This document shows positions 41,870-51,213 of a stretch of 64,000 nt of DNA, piece after piece. How positions within the stretch are numbered: the first letter of the stretch is position 1; every line of letters begins with the position of its first letter. The position numbers were made by a program, and so were the translations under genes. A model generated the notes under the pieces. It was not told the DNA's origin. It was given only the letters and a program-made list of their open reading frames with translations, and made no database searches. This DNA is from Alphaproteobacteria bacterium (GTDB lineage Bacteria > Pseudomonadota > Alphaproteobacteria > Caulobacterales > Maricaulaceae): positions 186,001 through 250,000 of the forward strand of contig WGOD01000003.1 of the NCBI GenBank assembly GCA_016124205.1, written 5' to 3'.

Positions 41870-42793
41870 ATGACGAGCAAAACCACATCTGTGAAAGCCG
41901 GCGTGTTCGGTGCTGGCGTGTTCGGTGGTCACCACGCCCGCAAATACGCGGCGTCGGACCGGGCCGAACTGATCGGCATCTACGACATCAGCCGCGACCG
42001 GGCCGAAGCGCTGGCCGCCGACCTTGGCGTGAAAGCATTCGACAGTGCCGAGGCACTCGTTGAAGCGTGTGAAGCCGTCACGGTCGCCAACCCGGCCATC
42101 GCCCACTACGACAGCGCGAAGCTGGCGCTCGAAGCCGGCTGTCACGTCCTGTGCGAAAAGCCGCTGGCCGATACCGCGGTGCGCGGACGGGAATTGATCG
42201 CGCTCGCTGAAGCGAAAGGCCGCGTCCTGCAGGTCGGCCACCAGGAACGCTTCGTGTTCAAGGCGATGGGCCTGTTCGATATCAATGAAGTGCCACTGCG
42301 CGTGACGGCACGCCGCATGGGCGTGCCCTCGACGCGCAATCTCGACGTCTCGGTGACGGTCGATCTGATGATCCACGATCTCGATCTGGCCATCGCGCTC
42401 GCGCATTCCCCGCTCGATCGGATGGATGCGGAAGCGCGGATCGTGAAGAACGAGACCGCGGACGTGGCGCACGCCGTGCTGACCTTCGCCAACGGCTATG
42501 TTGCCGAGCTGACGTCCAGCCGTGTCGCCGACGCGCTCGACCGGGTCATGCGGATCGAATACCGGTCCGGCGTTCTGGAAATCGACTTCGTGAAGAAGAC
42601 ATTCTCCAACACGACCGGCTTCTCGCTCGACCCGAATTTTGGCGAAAATCCGCAGGCCAAGGATTCGCTCGGCGCGAATGTGAACGCCTTCCTCGCCTCC
42701 GTGCTGGACGGCGCTCCTGTCGCGGTTCCGGCGGAAGCCGGCCTTGCTGCGCTTCAGGTGGCGCGGGACATCGACCGGCTCGCGGTTGCCTGA
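41870..42793 (+). CDS. Gfo/Idh/MocA-family oxidoreductase
   Basis: A 307-residue NAD(P)-dependent dehydrogenase. The N-terminal Rossmann motif is AGVFGAGVFGGHHARKYA; CHVLCEKPLADT has the EKP signature with the catalytic Lys region; VGHQERF and DLMIHDLDLAIAL belong to the substrate domain, with His in MIHDLD. The ATG at 41870 (MTSKTTSVKAG) is taken because the Rossmann strand follows at once. The substrate is not evident, probably a sugar or UDP-sugar. It is 28 bases before nadE and may be cotranscribed. Confidence 0.85.
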   Translation: MTSKTTSVKAGVFGAGVFGGHHARKYAASDRAELIGIYDISRDRAEALAADLGVKAFDSAEALVEACEAVTVANPAIAHYDSAKLALEAGCHVLCEKPLADTAVRGRELIALAEAKGRVLQVGHQERFVFKAMGLFDINEVPLRVTARRMGVPSTRNLDVSVTVDLMIHDLDLAIALAHSPLDRMDAEARIVKNETADVAHAVLTFANGYVAELTSSRVADALDRVMRIEYRSGVLEIDFVKKTFSNTTGFSLDPNFGENPQAKDSLGANVNAFLASVLDGAPVAVPAEAGLAALQVARDIDRLAVA

Positions 42794-42821
42794 AACCGCC
42801 CCCGGGTCTAAAGGCGCGCGC

Positions 42822-44480
42822 ATGACGACGACGCTCCGCATTGCTTCGGCCCAGCTCAACCCGACCGTCGGCGACGTGGCGGGCAATCTCGAACTTGTGC
42901 GCGAATACCGGCGCATGGCCGGAGAGGCCGGTGCGGACCTCGTTGTGTTCCCGGAACTCATGTTGATCGGCTACCCGCCCGAGGACCTCGTCCTGAAGCC
43001 GGCCGCCGTGCGCGCCTGCGCCGAGGCGCTGGAGGCGCTCGCGAGGGATGCTGGACCCGCGGTTCTCGTCGGCGTGCCGTGGGACGATGATGGCGCGCTG
43101 CGCAATGCGGTCGCGCTGATCGACGAGGGCCGTGTGCAGGCGCTTCGTTTCAAGCGCGAACTGCCGAACTATGCGGTGTTCGACGAGAAGCGCGTGTTTG
43201 AAGCCGGTCCGCTGCCGGAACCGGTCGAGTGGCGCGGTGTGAAGCTGGGTCTCCCGATCTGTGAGGACATCTGGTTCGAGCATGCCCCGCGTGCGCTGGC
43301 CGAACAGGGTGCCGAGCTCTTCATCTCGATCAATGGTTCGCCGTGGCGGCGCACGATCGAGGCCGACCGCAAGCGGGCCTTTTCGCGCTGGGGCGATCTC
43401 AATATTCCGCTGATCTTCGTCAATCAGGTCGGCGGGCAGGACGAGCTTGTCTTCGACGGGGCCTCCTTCAGCTGGGATGCCACCGGTGCCGAGGTGCAGC
43501 GCCTGAAAGGCTTCGATACTGATCTGTCGATTGCCGACTGGGAAAGGGGCGGGGGCGGCTGGGTCTGCAAGCGGGGCGAACGCGCCGACGTGGTGGGCGG
43601 CCTCGAAGCGGATTGGCAGGCCATGCGTCTGGCGCTCGCCGATTATGTGAACAAGAACGGATTTCCCGGCGTGGTGCTGGGCATGTCGGGCGGGATCGAC
43701 AGCGCGATTTCCGCCGCAATCGCCACCGATGCGCTCGGACCTGACCGGGTCTGGGCGGTCATGATGCCGTCGAAATACACCTCGCAGGACAGTCTCGACG
43801 ATGCGAAGGCCTGCGCCGAAGCCCTCGGCGTGCGCTACGACATCGTCGATGTCGAACCGGCGATCGCCGCCTTCGGCGCGATGCTGGGGCCGGTCTTCGA
43901 AGGCCGCGACGCGGACGCGACGGAGGAGAATATCCAGTCGCGTGTCCGCGGCGTGACGCTGATGGCGCTGTCGAACAAGTTCGGCCCGATGGTGCTGTCC
44001 ACCGGCAACAAGTCGGAAATGGCGGTGGGCTACGCCACGCTCTATGGCGACATGAATGGCGGCTACAACGCGTTGAAGGACGTCTACAAGACCGAGGTTT
44101 ATGCGCTCGCGCGCTGGCGCAACGATCGCAATGCGCCGGTCGGTTTCGGCCCCGCGGGCGAGGTAATCCCGGAGCGGATCATCACCAAGGCGCCGAGCGC
44201 GGAACTGAAACCCGACCAGACCGACCAGGACACGCTGCCCGACTATGACGAGCTCGACGCGATGCTCGAATGCCTCGTCGAGCAGGAAGGCGATCCGAAC
44301 ACGCTCGTCGAGGCCGGACATGACGCCGCCACTGTCGCGCGGATCGAAAACATGCTCTATCGCGCCGAGTACAAGCGCCGTCAGGCGCCGCCGGGCGTGA
44401 AGATCGGTCCGAAGAATTTCGGCCGCGACCGGCGCTATCCCATCACCAACAAGTTCCGCGCCAGCAAGACAAAGCTCTGA
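42822..44480 (+). CDS. nadE: glutamine-dependent NAD+ synthetase
   Basis: A 552-residue two-domain enzyme for the last step of NAD biosynthesis. The nitrilase-type glutaminase domain (1-260) has Glu in FPELMLIGYPPEDL, Lys in RFKRELPNYAVFDEKR and Cys in PICEDIWFEHAP. The synthetase domain (about 275-552) has the PP-loop LGMSGGIDSAIS and STGNKSEMAVGYATLYGD. Start at 42822 (MTTTLRIASAQLNP). It is 5 bases upstream of gltX, so both are likely on one transcript. Confidence 0.95.
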   Translation: MTTTLRIASAQLNPTVGDVAGNLELVREYRRMAGEAGADLVVFPELMLIGYPPEDLVLKPAAVRACAEALEALARDAGPAVLVGVPWDDDGALRNAVALIDEGRVQALRFKRELPNYAVFDEKRVFEAGPLPEPVEWRGVKLGLPICEDIWFEHAPRALAEQGAELFISINGSPWRRTIEADRKRAFSRWGDLNIPLIFVNQVGGQDELVFDGASFSWDATGAEVQRLKGFDTDLSIADWERGGGGWVCKRGERADVVGGLEADWQAMRLALADYVNKNGFPGVVLGMSGGIDSAISAAIATDALGPDRVWAVMMPSKYTSQDSLDDAKACAEALGVRYDIVDVEPAIAAFGAMLGPVFEGRDADATEENIQSRVRGVTLMALSNKFGPMVLSTGNKSEMAVGYATLYGDMNGGYNALKDVYKTEVYALARWRNDRNAPVGFGPAGEVIPERIITKAPSAELKPDQTDQDTLPDYDELDAMLECLVEQEGDPNTLVEAGHDAATVARIENMLYRAEYKRRQAPPGVKIGPKNFGRDRRYPITNKFRASKTKL

Positions 44481-44485
44481 AATCT

Positions 44486-45820
44486 ATGTCCGCCAAAGTC
44501 CGTTTCGCCCCGAGCCCGACCGGCAAGCTGCATGTCGGCAATATCCGCACCGCGCTGACCAACTTCCTCTATGCGAAGGGGCAGGGCGGGCAATTCGTGC
44601 TGCGGATCGACGACACGGATCTGGAGCGCTCCACGAAGGAATATGAAGACGGCATCAAGGCCGATCTCGACTGGCTGGGCCTTCTCTGGGACGAGACATT
44701 CAAGCAGTCCGAGCGCTTCGAGCGCTACAACGCCGTTGCGGACGACCTGCGCGCGAAGGGGCTGCTCTATCCGTGCTACGAGACCGAGGACGAGCTTGAC
44801 CGGAAGCGCAAGCTGCAGCGCGCGCAGGGCAAGCCGCCGGTCTATGACCGCGCCGCGCTCGATCTGACCGATGCGCAGAAGGCCGCCTACGAGGCCGAGG
44901 GGCGCAAGCCGCACTGGCGTTTCAAGCTGTCCGGCAAGACCGTGACCTGGAACGATCTGGTGCGCGGCGAGACGCCGATCGATACGGCGTCGCTGTCCGA
45001 CCCGATCCTGATCCGCGAGGACGGCAGCTATCTCTACACGCTGCCGAGCGTGATCGACGATATCGACAGCGGCATCACCGCGATCATCCGCGGCGAGGAC
45101 CACGTCACCAATTCCGGCGCGCAGATCGAGATTTTCGAAGCCATTGCCGGCACCTCGCCGCAGCTGGGCCATCACCCGCTTCTGGTCGGCCCCGACGGCG
45201 GCAAGCTGTCGAAGCGTCTCGGCACGCTGTCGATCTCCGGTCTGCGCGAAGAAGGCATCGAGGCGATGACCATCCTGTCGCTGCTGGCCAAGATCGGCAC
45301 GTCTGATCCGGTCGAGCCGCGTCTGGAGATCGCGCGCCTGATCGAGGAATTCGATCTGTCGAAATTCTCCCGCGCGCCTGCCCGGTTCGATCCCGAAGAG
45401 CTGAAGCGCCTCAATGCGCGTCTGCTGCACGAGACGCCCTACGAGGCCGTCCTGCCGCGTCTGCAGGCGCTGGGTGCCGATTCCGGCCCGGATTTCTGGG
45501 AGGCTGCGCGCCCGAACCTCAACCGGCTGGAAGACGCTGTCGATGTCCTGAAGATCGTCGAAGGTCCGGTCACCCCGGTCGTCGAGGACGCGGATCGCGA
45601 CTATATCGCGGCGGCGGCCGAAGCCCTGCCGGCGGGCGAGCTGGATGCCGGTTCGTGGTCGGCCTGGACGTCGGACCTCAAGGCGAAGACCGGCCGCAAG
45701 GGGCGCGAGCTTTTCATGCCGCTCCGCATGGCCCTCACCGGTGACCGTCATGGCCCGGAGATGGACAAGATGATTGTCCTGATCGGCCGCGAGCGGGTTC
45801 TGGAACGCCTGAAGGGCTGA
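44486..45820 (+). CDS. gltX: glutamyl-tRNA synthetase
   Basis: A 444-residue class I synthetase. FAPSPTGKLHVGNIRTALTN has the HIGH-equivalent HVGN, LRIDDTDLERS binds glutamate, and KLSKRLGTLSI is the KMSKS-equivalent loop. The helical anticodon-binding domain occupies the C-terminal 150 residues. Alphaproteobacteria often have two GltX paralogues, one of them charging tRNA-Gln before amidation; which one this is cannot be decided here. The gene is followed by the unusual GAATC/GATTC-rich interval. Confidence 0.95.
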   Translation: MSAKVRFAPSPTGKLHVGNIRTALTNFLYAKGQGGQFVLRIDDTDLERSTKEYEDGIKADLDWLGLLWDETFKQSERFERYNAVADDLRAKGLLYPCYETEDELDRKRKLQRAQGKPPVYDRAALDLTDAQKAAYEAEGRKPHWRFKLSGKTVTWNDLVRGETPIDTASLSDPILIREDGSYLYTLPSVIDDIDSGITAIIRGEDHVTNSGAQIEIFEAIAGTSPQLGHHPLLVGPDGGKLSKRLGTLSISGLREEGIEAMTILSLLAKIGTSDPVEPRLEIARLIEEFDLSKFSRAPARFDPEELKRLNARLLHETPYEAVLPRLQALGADSGPDFWEAARPNLNRLEDAVDVLKIVEGPVTPVVEDADRDYIAAAAEALPAGELDAGSWSAWTSDLKAKTGRKGRELFMPLRMALTGDRHGPEMDKMIVLIGRERVLERLKG

Positions 45821-45847
45821 TCGTCCGGCTAAGCTGCTTCACGCGAT

Positions 45848-46021
45848 GAATCCGCAATCGCGGATTCCTGAATCTTCTGAATCGGTTGGCCGATAGGGCT
45901 CGAATCCGGATTCGCCCGCTTTACATCCTGATTCAAGTGATCGGCCGGACTTCAGTTTTTGAATCAAGTTGGCAGTTGAGAAACCGATTCAACTCCGCTG
46001 GCCGGGCTCACAATCCGATTC
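45848..46021. repeat. intergenic array of GAATC/GATTC (CcrM-type GANTC) sites
   Basis: Ten GAWTC words begin at 45848, 45863, 45870, 45879, 45902, 45909, 45930, 45961, 45986 and 46017. They include a perfect 14-base palindrome CGAATCCGGATTCG (45901-45914), the hairpin GAATCCGC/GCGGATTC (45848-45867) and the inverted pair TGATTCAA/TTGAATCA (45929-45966). Spacing is roughly 28 bases in the second half, and GGCCG words recur at 45888, 45943, 46000 and 46029. The whole gap 45821-46097 has no gene; degenerate CCCGAAT words continue to about 46067. The first hairpin could also terminate gltX. Confidence 0.75.
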
Positions 46022-46097
46022 AGGTTCGGGCCGCTTTCGGGGTGATTTGAAACCCGAATACCCGAATTAATTCATTGCTCTATGGCGATAATCGGAA

Positions 46098-46691
46098 TCA
46101 GAAGCTCACCTTCTCGCCGGCGGTGAATTCCCCGTCGCCCCGGTCCAGTGCCTCCATCAGATGGCGAACGGCCGTTTCCGGATCGCTTTCGACCAGAACG
46201 CCGTCGGAAAAGCCCTGCGGGGTGAACCCTTCATCCTCGGTCTTGCGCATCAGCTTGAACAGCGGATCCCAGAAGCCGTCGACATTGAGGAAGGCGACCG
46301 GCTTCTTTTGCAGGCCGAGCCGGTTTCGCGACAGGACGTCGAAGATTTCCTCGAGCGTGCCGACGCCGCCCGGCAGAATCAGGAAGCCGTCCGACTCCGC
46401 GATCAGGATGTTCTTGCGCGAGGACATCGTTGTGACGATGCGGGTCTCTGCATTCTCCAGCAGGCCTTCCCGCGAGATCATGAATTCGGGAATCACGCCG
46501 AGTACCGGGCCGCCTGCATCGAGGGCTGCCATGGCCGAGGCCGCCATCAAGCCGACATCGCCGCCGCCATAGACGAGACGCGCGCCCTTGCGCGCAATTG
46601 CATCGCCCACCTTGCGGGCATTGGCGGCGTAGGCGGGGCTGACGCCCGAGGCGGACCCGCAAAACACACCGATAGACCAAATTTTCGCCAT
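46098..46691 (-). CDS. LOG family protein (nucleotide 5'-monophosphate phosphoribohydrolase type)
   Basis: A 197-residue Rossmann-fold protein. IGVFCGSASGVSPAY, LVYGGGDVGLMA, SRKNILIAESDGFLILPGGVGTLEEIFDVL contain the two signatures of LOG proteins, the latter with the catalytic PGGxGTxxE. Family members cleave AMP-type nucleotides or cytokinin ribotides to base and ribose phosphate; in bacteria the role is often unclear. Its stop codon borders the GAWTC-rich interval, and it is divergent from the LysM gene. Confidence 0.9.
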   Translation of the reverse strand: MAKIWSIGVFCGSASGVSPAYAANARKVGDAIARKGARLVYGGGDVGLMAASAMAALDAGGPVLGVIPEFMISREGLLENAETRIVTTMSSRKNILIAESDGFLILPGGVGTLEEIFDVLSRNRLGLQKKPVAFLNVDGFWDPLFKLMRKTEDEGFTPQGFSDGVLVESDPETAVRHLMEALDRGDGEFTAGEKVSF

Positions 46692-46803
46692 TTCGATCAG
46701 GCCTTACATATTGGGTTGCGTGATCATCCTATCGGGTGAAGCTTCGCGATGGAAAACCGCTTCGTCAGTCGTATGCTCTGCGGGTGACTTCAAGGAGGCC
46801 TCT

Positions 46804-47802
46804 ATGTCCGCCACACGCTCGATCATCATTGCAGCCGCGCTCGGAACGCTGGCCGCAGGCGTGGCGACGGTCTTCATCCTGACGCGCGTTCCGTCCGAGG
46901 ACGATGCGACTGCGCCCGGTACGCAAACCACGCAGACGCAAACCGGTTCGGATGACGCAGTTGCGATGGTGGCGCCCCCCAGTTTTGACGTTGTCCGCGT
47001 CGATCCGCGCGGTACGGCCGTGATCGCCGGCCGCGGCGAACCCGGCGCAACGGTTTCGGTTCTCGCTGATGGCGAATCGATCGCCGACATTGCCGTGAAC
47101 GAGCAGGGTGAGTGGGTGTTGATCGTCGAGGATCCGCTGCCCGCCGGTTCCGTCGAACTCGGACTGCTGATGACGACGCCTTCGGGCCAGGAAATCCGGT
47201 CCGAACAGATCGTCGTGGTCTCGATCCCCGAATCGCGCGCCGAGACCCCGCTGGTCGTGCTCGGCCGTCCGGGCGAGGCGAGCCGGGTGCTTCAGGGCCC
47301 CTTCGAGGGGCTGGAGACCGGACCGCTCGCATTGGAAACCGTCGATTACGACGATGCCGGCGGCGTCATCTTCTCCGGCCGTGCCGAACCGGGCAGCCGG
47401 GTTCGCGTGATCGCCAACGGCGCGACGGTCGGTGATACGGCGGTCGGGCAGGACGGACGCTGGACGGTGCGTGCCGGCGATGCGCTGGCCCCTGGCGTCT
47501 ACGACCTGCAGGTCGACATGATCCGCCCGGACGGCACGGTCGCCGCCGTGATCGTCCTGCCGTTCGAACGCGTCGCACCGGAAGCGCTCAATCTCGGCGA
47601 AGGCAGCGTCATCGTTCAGCCGGGCAACAGCCTGTGGCGGATTGCCCGCCGCATCTATGGCGAAGGCATTCAGTACACCGTGATCTATGAGGCCAATGCC
47701 GACCAGATCCGCGACCCGGACGTGATCTATCCCGGACAGGTCTTTTCGACCCCGCCTCAGGGGGACGGCGGACCGGAAACCGACAACTCTGACGGCGAGT
47801 GA
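46804..47802 (+). CDS. membrane-anchored Ig-like and LysM domain protein
   Basis: A 332-residue envelope protein. The N-terminal hydrophobic segment (about 6-25) is an anchor or signal, followed by a Thr/Gln-rich linker. Two Ig-like segments of similar form are visible: GTAVIAGRGEPGATVSVLADG (about 68-88) and GGVIFSGRAEPGSRVRVIANG (about 183-203), each followed by DG/NEQG-W. The LysM domain is at about 276-322 (VIVQPGNSLWRIARRIYGEG, then IRDPDVIYPGQVF), which binds peptidoglycan. Start at 46804 with AGGAGG. Divergent from the LOG gene, 38 bases before the ABC exporter. Confidence 0.88.
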   Translation: MSATRSIIIAAALGTLAAGVATVFILTRVPSEDDATAPGTQTTQTQTGSDDAVAMVAPPSFDVVRVDPRGTAVIAGRGEPGATVSVLADGESIADIAVNEQGEWVLIVEDPLPAGSVELGLLMTTPSGQEIRSEQIVVVSIPESRAETPLVVLGRPGEASRVLQGPFEGLETGPLALETVDYDDAGGVIFSGRAEPGSRVRVIANGATVGDTAVGQDGRWTVRAGDALAPGVYDLQVDMIRPDGTVAAVIVLPFERVAPEALNLGEGSVIVQPGNSLWRIARRIYGEGIQYTVIYEANADQIRDPDVIYPGQVFSTPPQGDGGPETDNSDGE

Positions 47803-47840
47803 TCTGGCGCAACGCGTGTCGGCGTCCTATCTGACCGCCA

Positions 47841-49694
47841 ATGTCTGATACCGAACCGGCGAATACCGCCACCGGCGGGCTGGGGCCCGCCATGTCCCGT
47901 CTTCTGTCGCTGCTGACCTCGCCGGAAATGGCGCGGTGGCGTCCGCGCATGGCGTTTGCGCTCGTTCTGACCATCGCATCCAAATTCTTCGCCGTCGGGG
48001 CCCCCGTGGCGTTCGGCGAAGGCGTGAACGCGATCACCGAGCATGCGGCGGGCGTGACGGCGATGGCCTTCGTTTTCGCCTTCCTGCTCTATGCAGGGGC
48101 GCGGTTCGCCAGTGTCGGGGCGCCGCAATGGCGCGACGCGATTTTCGCGCCGGTCAGCCAGGACGCGCAGCGCCTCGTTGCCGTTCGCGCTTTCGGCCAT
48201 GTCCAGCGGCTGTCGCTGAACTTCCACCAGACCAAGCGGACCGGGGCGCTGAACCGGATCATCGATCGTGGTGCGCAGGCGATCGATTTCCTGCTCCGCT
48301 TTCTGGTGTTCAATATCGGCCCGACGATCATCGAGCTCCTGCTGGCCGCCGCGGTCATGGGCGTGGCCTATGGCTGGGAGTTCCCGGTCATCGCGGTGAT
48401 CACGGTGGCGCTGTATGCCGCCGCAACTTTCTCGGTCACGGAATGGCGGGTGCGGCTTCGCCGCGAAATGAACGACGCCGACAACGAGGCGAGCGCGCGC
48501 GCTGTCGATGCGTTGATGAATTTCGAGACGGTGAAAAGTTTCGGCGCCGAGGCTCGCGAGACGGGCCGGTACAACGAATCAATGCAGCGCTACGCCAATG
48601 CGGCCGCCAAGTCGCAGAGCTCGCTGGCGCTTCTGAACGGGCTGCAGGCCCTCGTGATGAATCTGGGTCTCCTGGCCATGGCACTCGTCGCTGGCTGGAA
48701 GGCCTGGACCGGCGTGTTGCAGGCCGGTGATGTGGCCGCGGTGACGCTGATCCTGATGAACATTTACCAGCCGCTGAACATTCTCGGCTGGGCCTACCGG
48801 GAGATCAAACAGTCCGCCGTCGACATGGAACGGCTCTACGACACGCTCGACCTTCAGCCCGACGTGGCGGATGCGGGCGATGCCCAGCCCCTGCAGGTGC
48901 AGGGCGGCAAAGTGGCGTTCGACCACGTCCATTTCAGCCATGCCGGCCGGGACCGCTCGGTCGACGGGGTCAGTTTCAATATCCCGGCAGGCAGCTTCGT
49001 CGGCGTGTGTGGCCCGTCCGGGGCCGGCAAGTCGACCATTCTGAAGCTGCTCTTCCGCTTCTACGACCCGGCCGAGGGTGCGATCCGGATCGATGGTCAG
49101 GACCTGAAATCCGTTACGCAGGATTCCATTCGTAGCGCGCTCGGTCTGGTGCCGCAGGAAGTGGTCCTGTTCAACGACACGCTACGGATGAATGTGCTCT
49201 ACGGCGACCCGACCGCTGACGAAGCGGCGATCTGGGACGCGCTCGACCGGGCGCATCTGGGTGCCTTCGTACGCACCCTGCCGGACGGGCTCGACACGAT
49301 GGTGGGCGAGCGCGGACTGAAACTGTCGGGCGGTGAGAAGCAGCGCGTCGGCGTGGCGCGGGCCATCCTGAAGAACCCGGCCATCCTCGTTCTGGACGAG
49401 GCGACGTCCGCCCTCGATTCCGAGACCGAGCGCGAGGTTCAGCTGGCGCTCAACGAAGCCGCCAAGGGCCGGACGACGATTGCCGTGGCGCACCGCCTGT
49501 CGACGATTGCCGGGGCAGACCGGATCCTTGTCATGGACAAGGGCCGGATCGCCGAGACCGGCACGCATTCAGAGCTGATCGCGCAGGGCGGGATCTATGC
49601 CGGCATGTGGAAGCGCCAGATCGAGGCGGGTGAACGCTTTGCTGGCTCCGAGGTCTTGTCGGTGGCTAGCGCCTCGGATCGAACCAAAGCGTAG
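47841..49694 (+). CDS. Atm1/HMT1-type ABC exporter (fused membrane and ATPase domains)
   Basis: A 617-residue half-transporter. Six membrane helices (about residues 35-330) precede the ATPase domain with Walker A GPSGAGKSTILKLL, signature LSGGEKQRVGVARAIL, Walker B ILVLDEATSALD and the following H-loop AHRLST. The membrane part with LNFHQTKRTGALNRIIDRG and NFETVKSFGAE is the Atm1 pattern. Atm1 homologues export glutathione-linked or sulfur/metal compounds. The transport substrate is inferred. Its 3' end overlaps the convergent secreted-protein gene by 29 bases. Confidence 0.9.
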   Translation: MSDTEPANTATGGLGPAMSRLLSLLTSPEMARWRPRMAFALVLTIASKFFAVGAPVAFGEGVNAITEHAAGVTAMAFVFAFLLYAGARFASVGAPQWRDAIFAPVSQDAQRLVAVRAFGHVQRLSLNFHQTKRTGALNRIIDRGAQAIDFLLRFLVFNIGPTIIELLLAAAVMGVAYGWEFPVIAVITVALYAAATFSVTEWRVRLRREMNDADNEASARAVDALMNFETVKSFGAEARETGRYNESMQRYANAAAKSQSSLALLNGLQALVMNLGLLAMALVAGWKAWTGVLQAGDVAAVTLILMNIYQPLNILGWAYREIKQSAVDMERLYDTLDLQPDVADAGDAQPLQVQGGKVAFDHVHFSHAGRDRSVDGVSFNIPAGSFVGVCGPSGAGKSTILKLLFRFYDPAEGAIRIDGQDLKSVTQDSIRSALGLVPQEVVLFNDTLRMNVLYGDPTADEAAIWDALDRAHLGAFVRTLPDGLDTMVGERGLKLSGGEKQRVGVARAILKNPAILVLDEATSALDSETEREVQLALNEAAKGRTTIAVAHRLSTIAGADRILVMDKGRIAETGTHSELIAQGGIYAGMWKRQIEAGERFAGSEVLSVASASDRTKA

Positions 49695-51204
49695 CGATCC
49701 GTTCGCCCTCGTCGACGATCTGGACGTTGTAGCTGACGAACCATTCCGGTGCGCCTGGAGCGATCTGACCGCCACCCCCAGCCTGTCCTGCCATCGGGAT
49801 CGGCATGGAATCCAGCGAGAAGCCTTCGGGCAAAGACGCCTCGATTTCCTCGGCGCTGGGTGCATTGGCCCCGCCATAGGCCTGAGCCATGGCAAGGGCG
49901 TCGCGGATCGAGGTTGATTGGACGGGTCCGCTGGCGATCGCTGCCGGTGCGCCGGGGGCGAAGCCTCGACCGTTCAGGGCGACCATGCCACCGGGCCAGC
50001 TGAAGTGGCCGTAGGCCGTTCCGGATTGAAGGTCCATGTCCTCCATATCCTCACAGGCCTGCATCACCGTGTGGACGATGTAGTCGACATTGAGCCCTCT
50101 CAGGTCGCCGTCGGGATGATTGACGCGTTGCATGGCGTGATCCGACACCTGCCGCGCAGATGGCTCGCCGCTGCTGCGATAGGCGGCATCGCCGGCCTGG
50201 GCGATGTCCATCATCATCTCAGCCGGATCGGGCAGGGCGCCTTCGATATAGTGATTGGCGACCTGAACCACGGCCCATCCGACCGCTCCACCCGCGCCGC
50301 GCGCGAGTGACGGCGCCTGCGCGAAGACCTGGCCCAGCTCTCGGCCCATGGAGATGGCGTCAGACGCGCCGGAGGCGGCTTCGACCACGTCGCGCGTGTT
50401 GAACAGGCCGTCGGCGAAGCTGGCCTGCTCGCCGTTGGTATAGCCCTCCGGCACGGGCGTGATCACACTCCAGTCGATCGGGCCTTCAAACTGGTTGCCG
50501 ATGAAGCCCCATCGCCGGTTCACGTCCTGATAGGCTTCGTACATGTTGTCGCGCAGCATGGCGCAAGCATTCTCGACGCTCTGCATGTCGACCGTTGATG
50601 GGTGCGGGTAGGCGGTGAAGTTCAGCGGGACGATGTGCGTGTTGGTCTCGTAGTCGAGCCGCAGCATGCCGCGCCCACTGCCCGCCAGCACGTATTGCCG
50701 GTCGTCGCAGAAATTCTCGCCCGGAACCCATTCGCGAACGTCGCCGTGCAGGTAGATCACGACATGGTTGAGTTCCTGGTTCACGACCAGACGGCTCATC
50801 TGGTTCTCGCCGAGATAGGGGCCCGAGCCGGTCCAGACCTCCATCGCCACGATTCGCGAACGTCCGCGCATGTCGGCCTGACTGGATCCGTCACAGGTCG
50901 GCGGGTCGCCTGCCGCGGTGTAGACCGCTTGCAGTGAGGACCGGGCGAGGAAGTCGGCGTCGATACCATTGCCGCCACCGATCTCGCGATCGCCCAGAAG
51001 CCCTTCATGCAGGCCCGAGGCGACGGGATAGAGCCAGGTGCCTTCCTGGGTCTGCAGCGGGTTTCCGGGCATCTGGCCGGCCTGCATCAGCCGGAGGAGT
51101 TCCTCCGGGTCCGGAGTTGTCGGATGTTGCTGAGCGAACGCGGGCGAGACGGCCGCAACGGACAGGACGCCCGTTGCGATCAGGGTGCGAGACAGGTTCT
51201 TCAT
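49666..51204 (-). CDS. secreted protein of unknown function, second gene of VWA operon (512 aa)
   Basis: I do not recognise this protein. A Sec signal peptide (about residues 1-24, cleavage after AFA) exports it. The mature part has about six cysteines, a region ELNHVVIYLHGDVREWVPGEN suited to a beta-rich fold, a central segment with ANHYIEGALPDPAEMMMDIA, and a Gly/Pro-rich C-terminal part ending in a beta-like WFVSYNVQIVDEGERIATLWF. No catalytic motif was seen. It follows the VWA gene by nine bases on the same strand, so the two exported proteins probably act together. Confidence 0.75.
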   Translation of the reverse strand: MKNLSRTLIATGVLSVAAVSPAFAQQHPTTPDPEELLRLMQAGQMPGNPLQTQEGTWLYPVASGLHEGLLGDREIGGGNGIDADFLARSSLQAVYTAAGDPPTCDGSSQADMRGRSRIVAMEVWTGSGPYLGENQMSRLVVNQELNHVVIYLHGDVREWVPGENFCDDRQYVLAGSGRGMLRLDYETNTHIVPLNFTAYPHPSTVDMQSVENACAMLRDNMYEAYQDVNRRWGFIGNQFEGPIDWSVITPVPEGYTNGEQASFADGLFNTRDVVEAASGASDAISMGRELGQVFAQAPSLARGAGGAVGWAVVQVANHYIEGALPDPAEMMMDIAQAGDAAYRSSGEPSARQVSDHAMQRVNHPDGDLRGLNVDYIVHTVMQACEDMEDMDLQSGTAYGHFSWPGGMVALNGRGFAPGAPAAIASGPVQSTSIRDALAMAQAYGGANAPSAEEIEASLPEGFSLDSMPIPMAGQAGGGGQIAPGAPEWFVSYNVQIVDEGERIATLWFDPRR

Positions 51205-51213
51205 GGCGATGTC

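Noticed and set aside
45848..46080. CRISPR array
   Set aside because: The spacing of about 28 bases looks array-like, but the repeated words are only 5 to 8 bases, vary in orientation, and the sequence between is not uniform in length. No cas gene is near.
45821..46097. Replication origin
   Set aside because: GANTC sites and AT-rich DNA could suggest this, but I find no DnaA box of TTATCCACA type, and the neighbours (gltX, LOG gene) are not origin genes.
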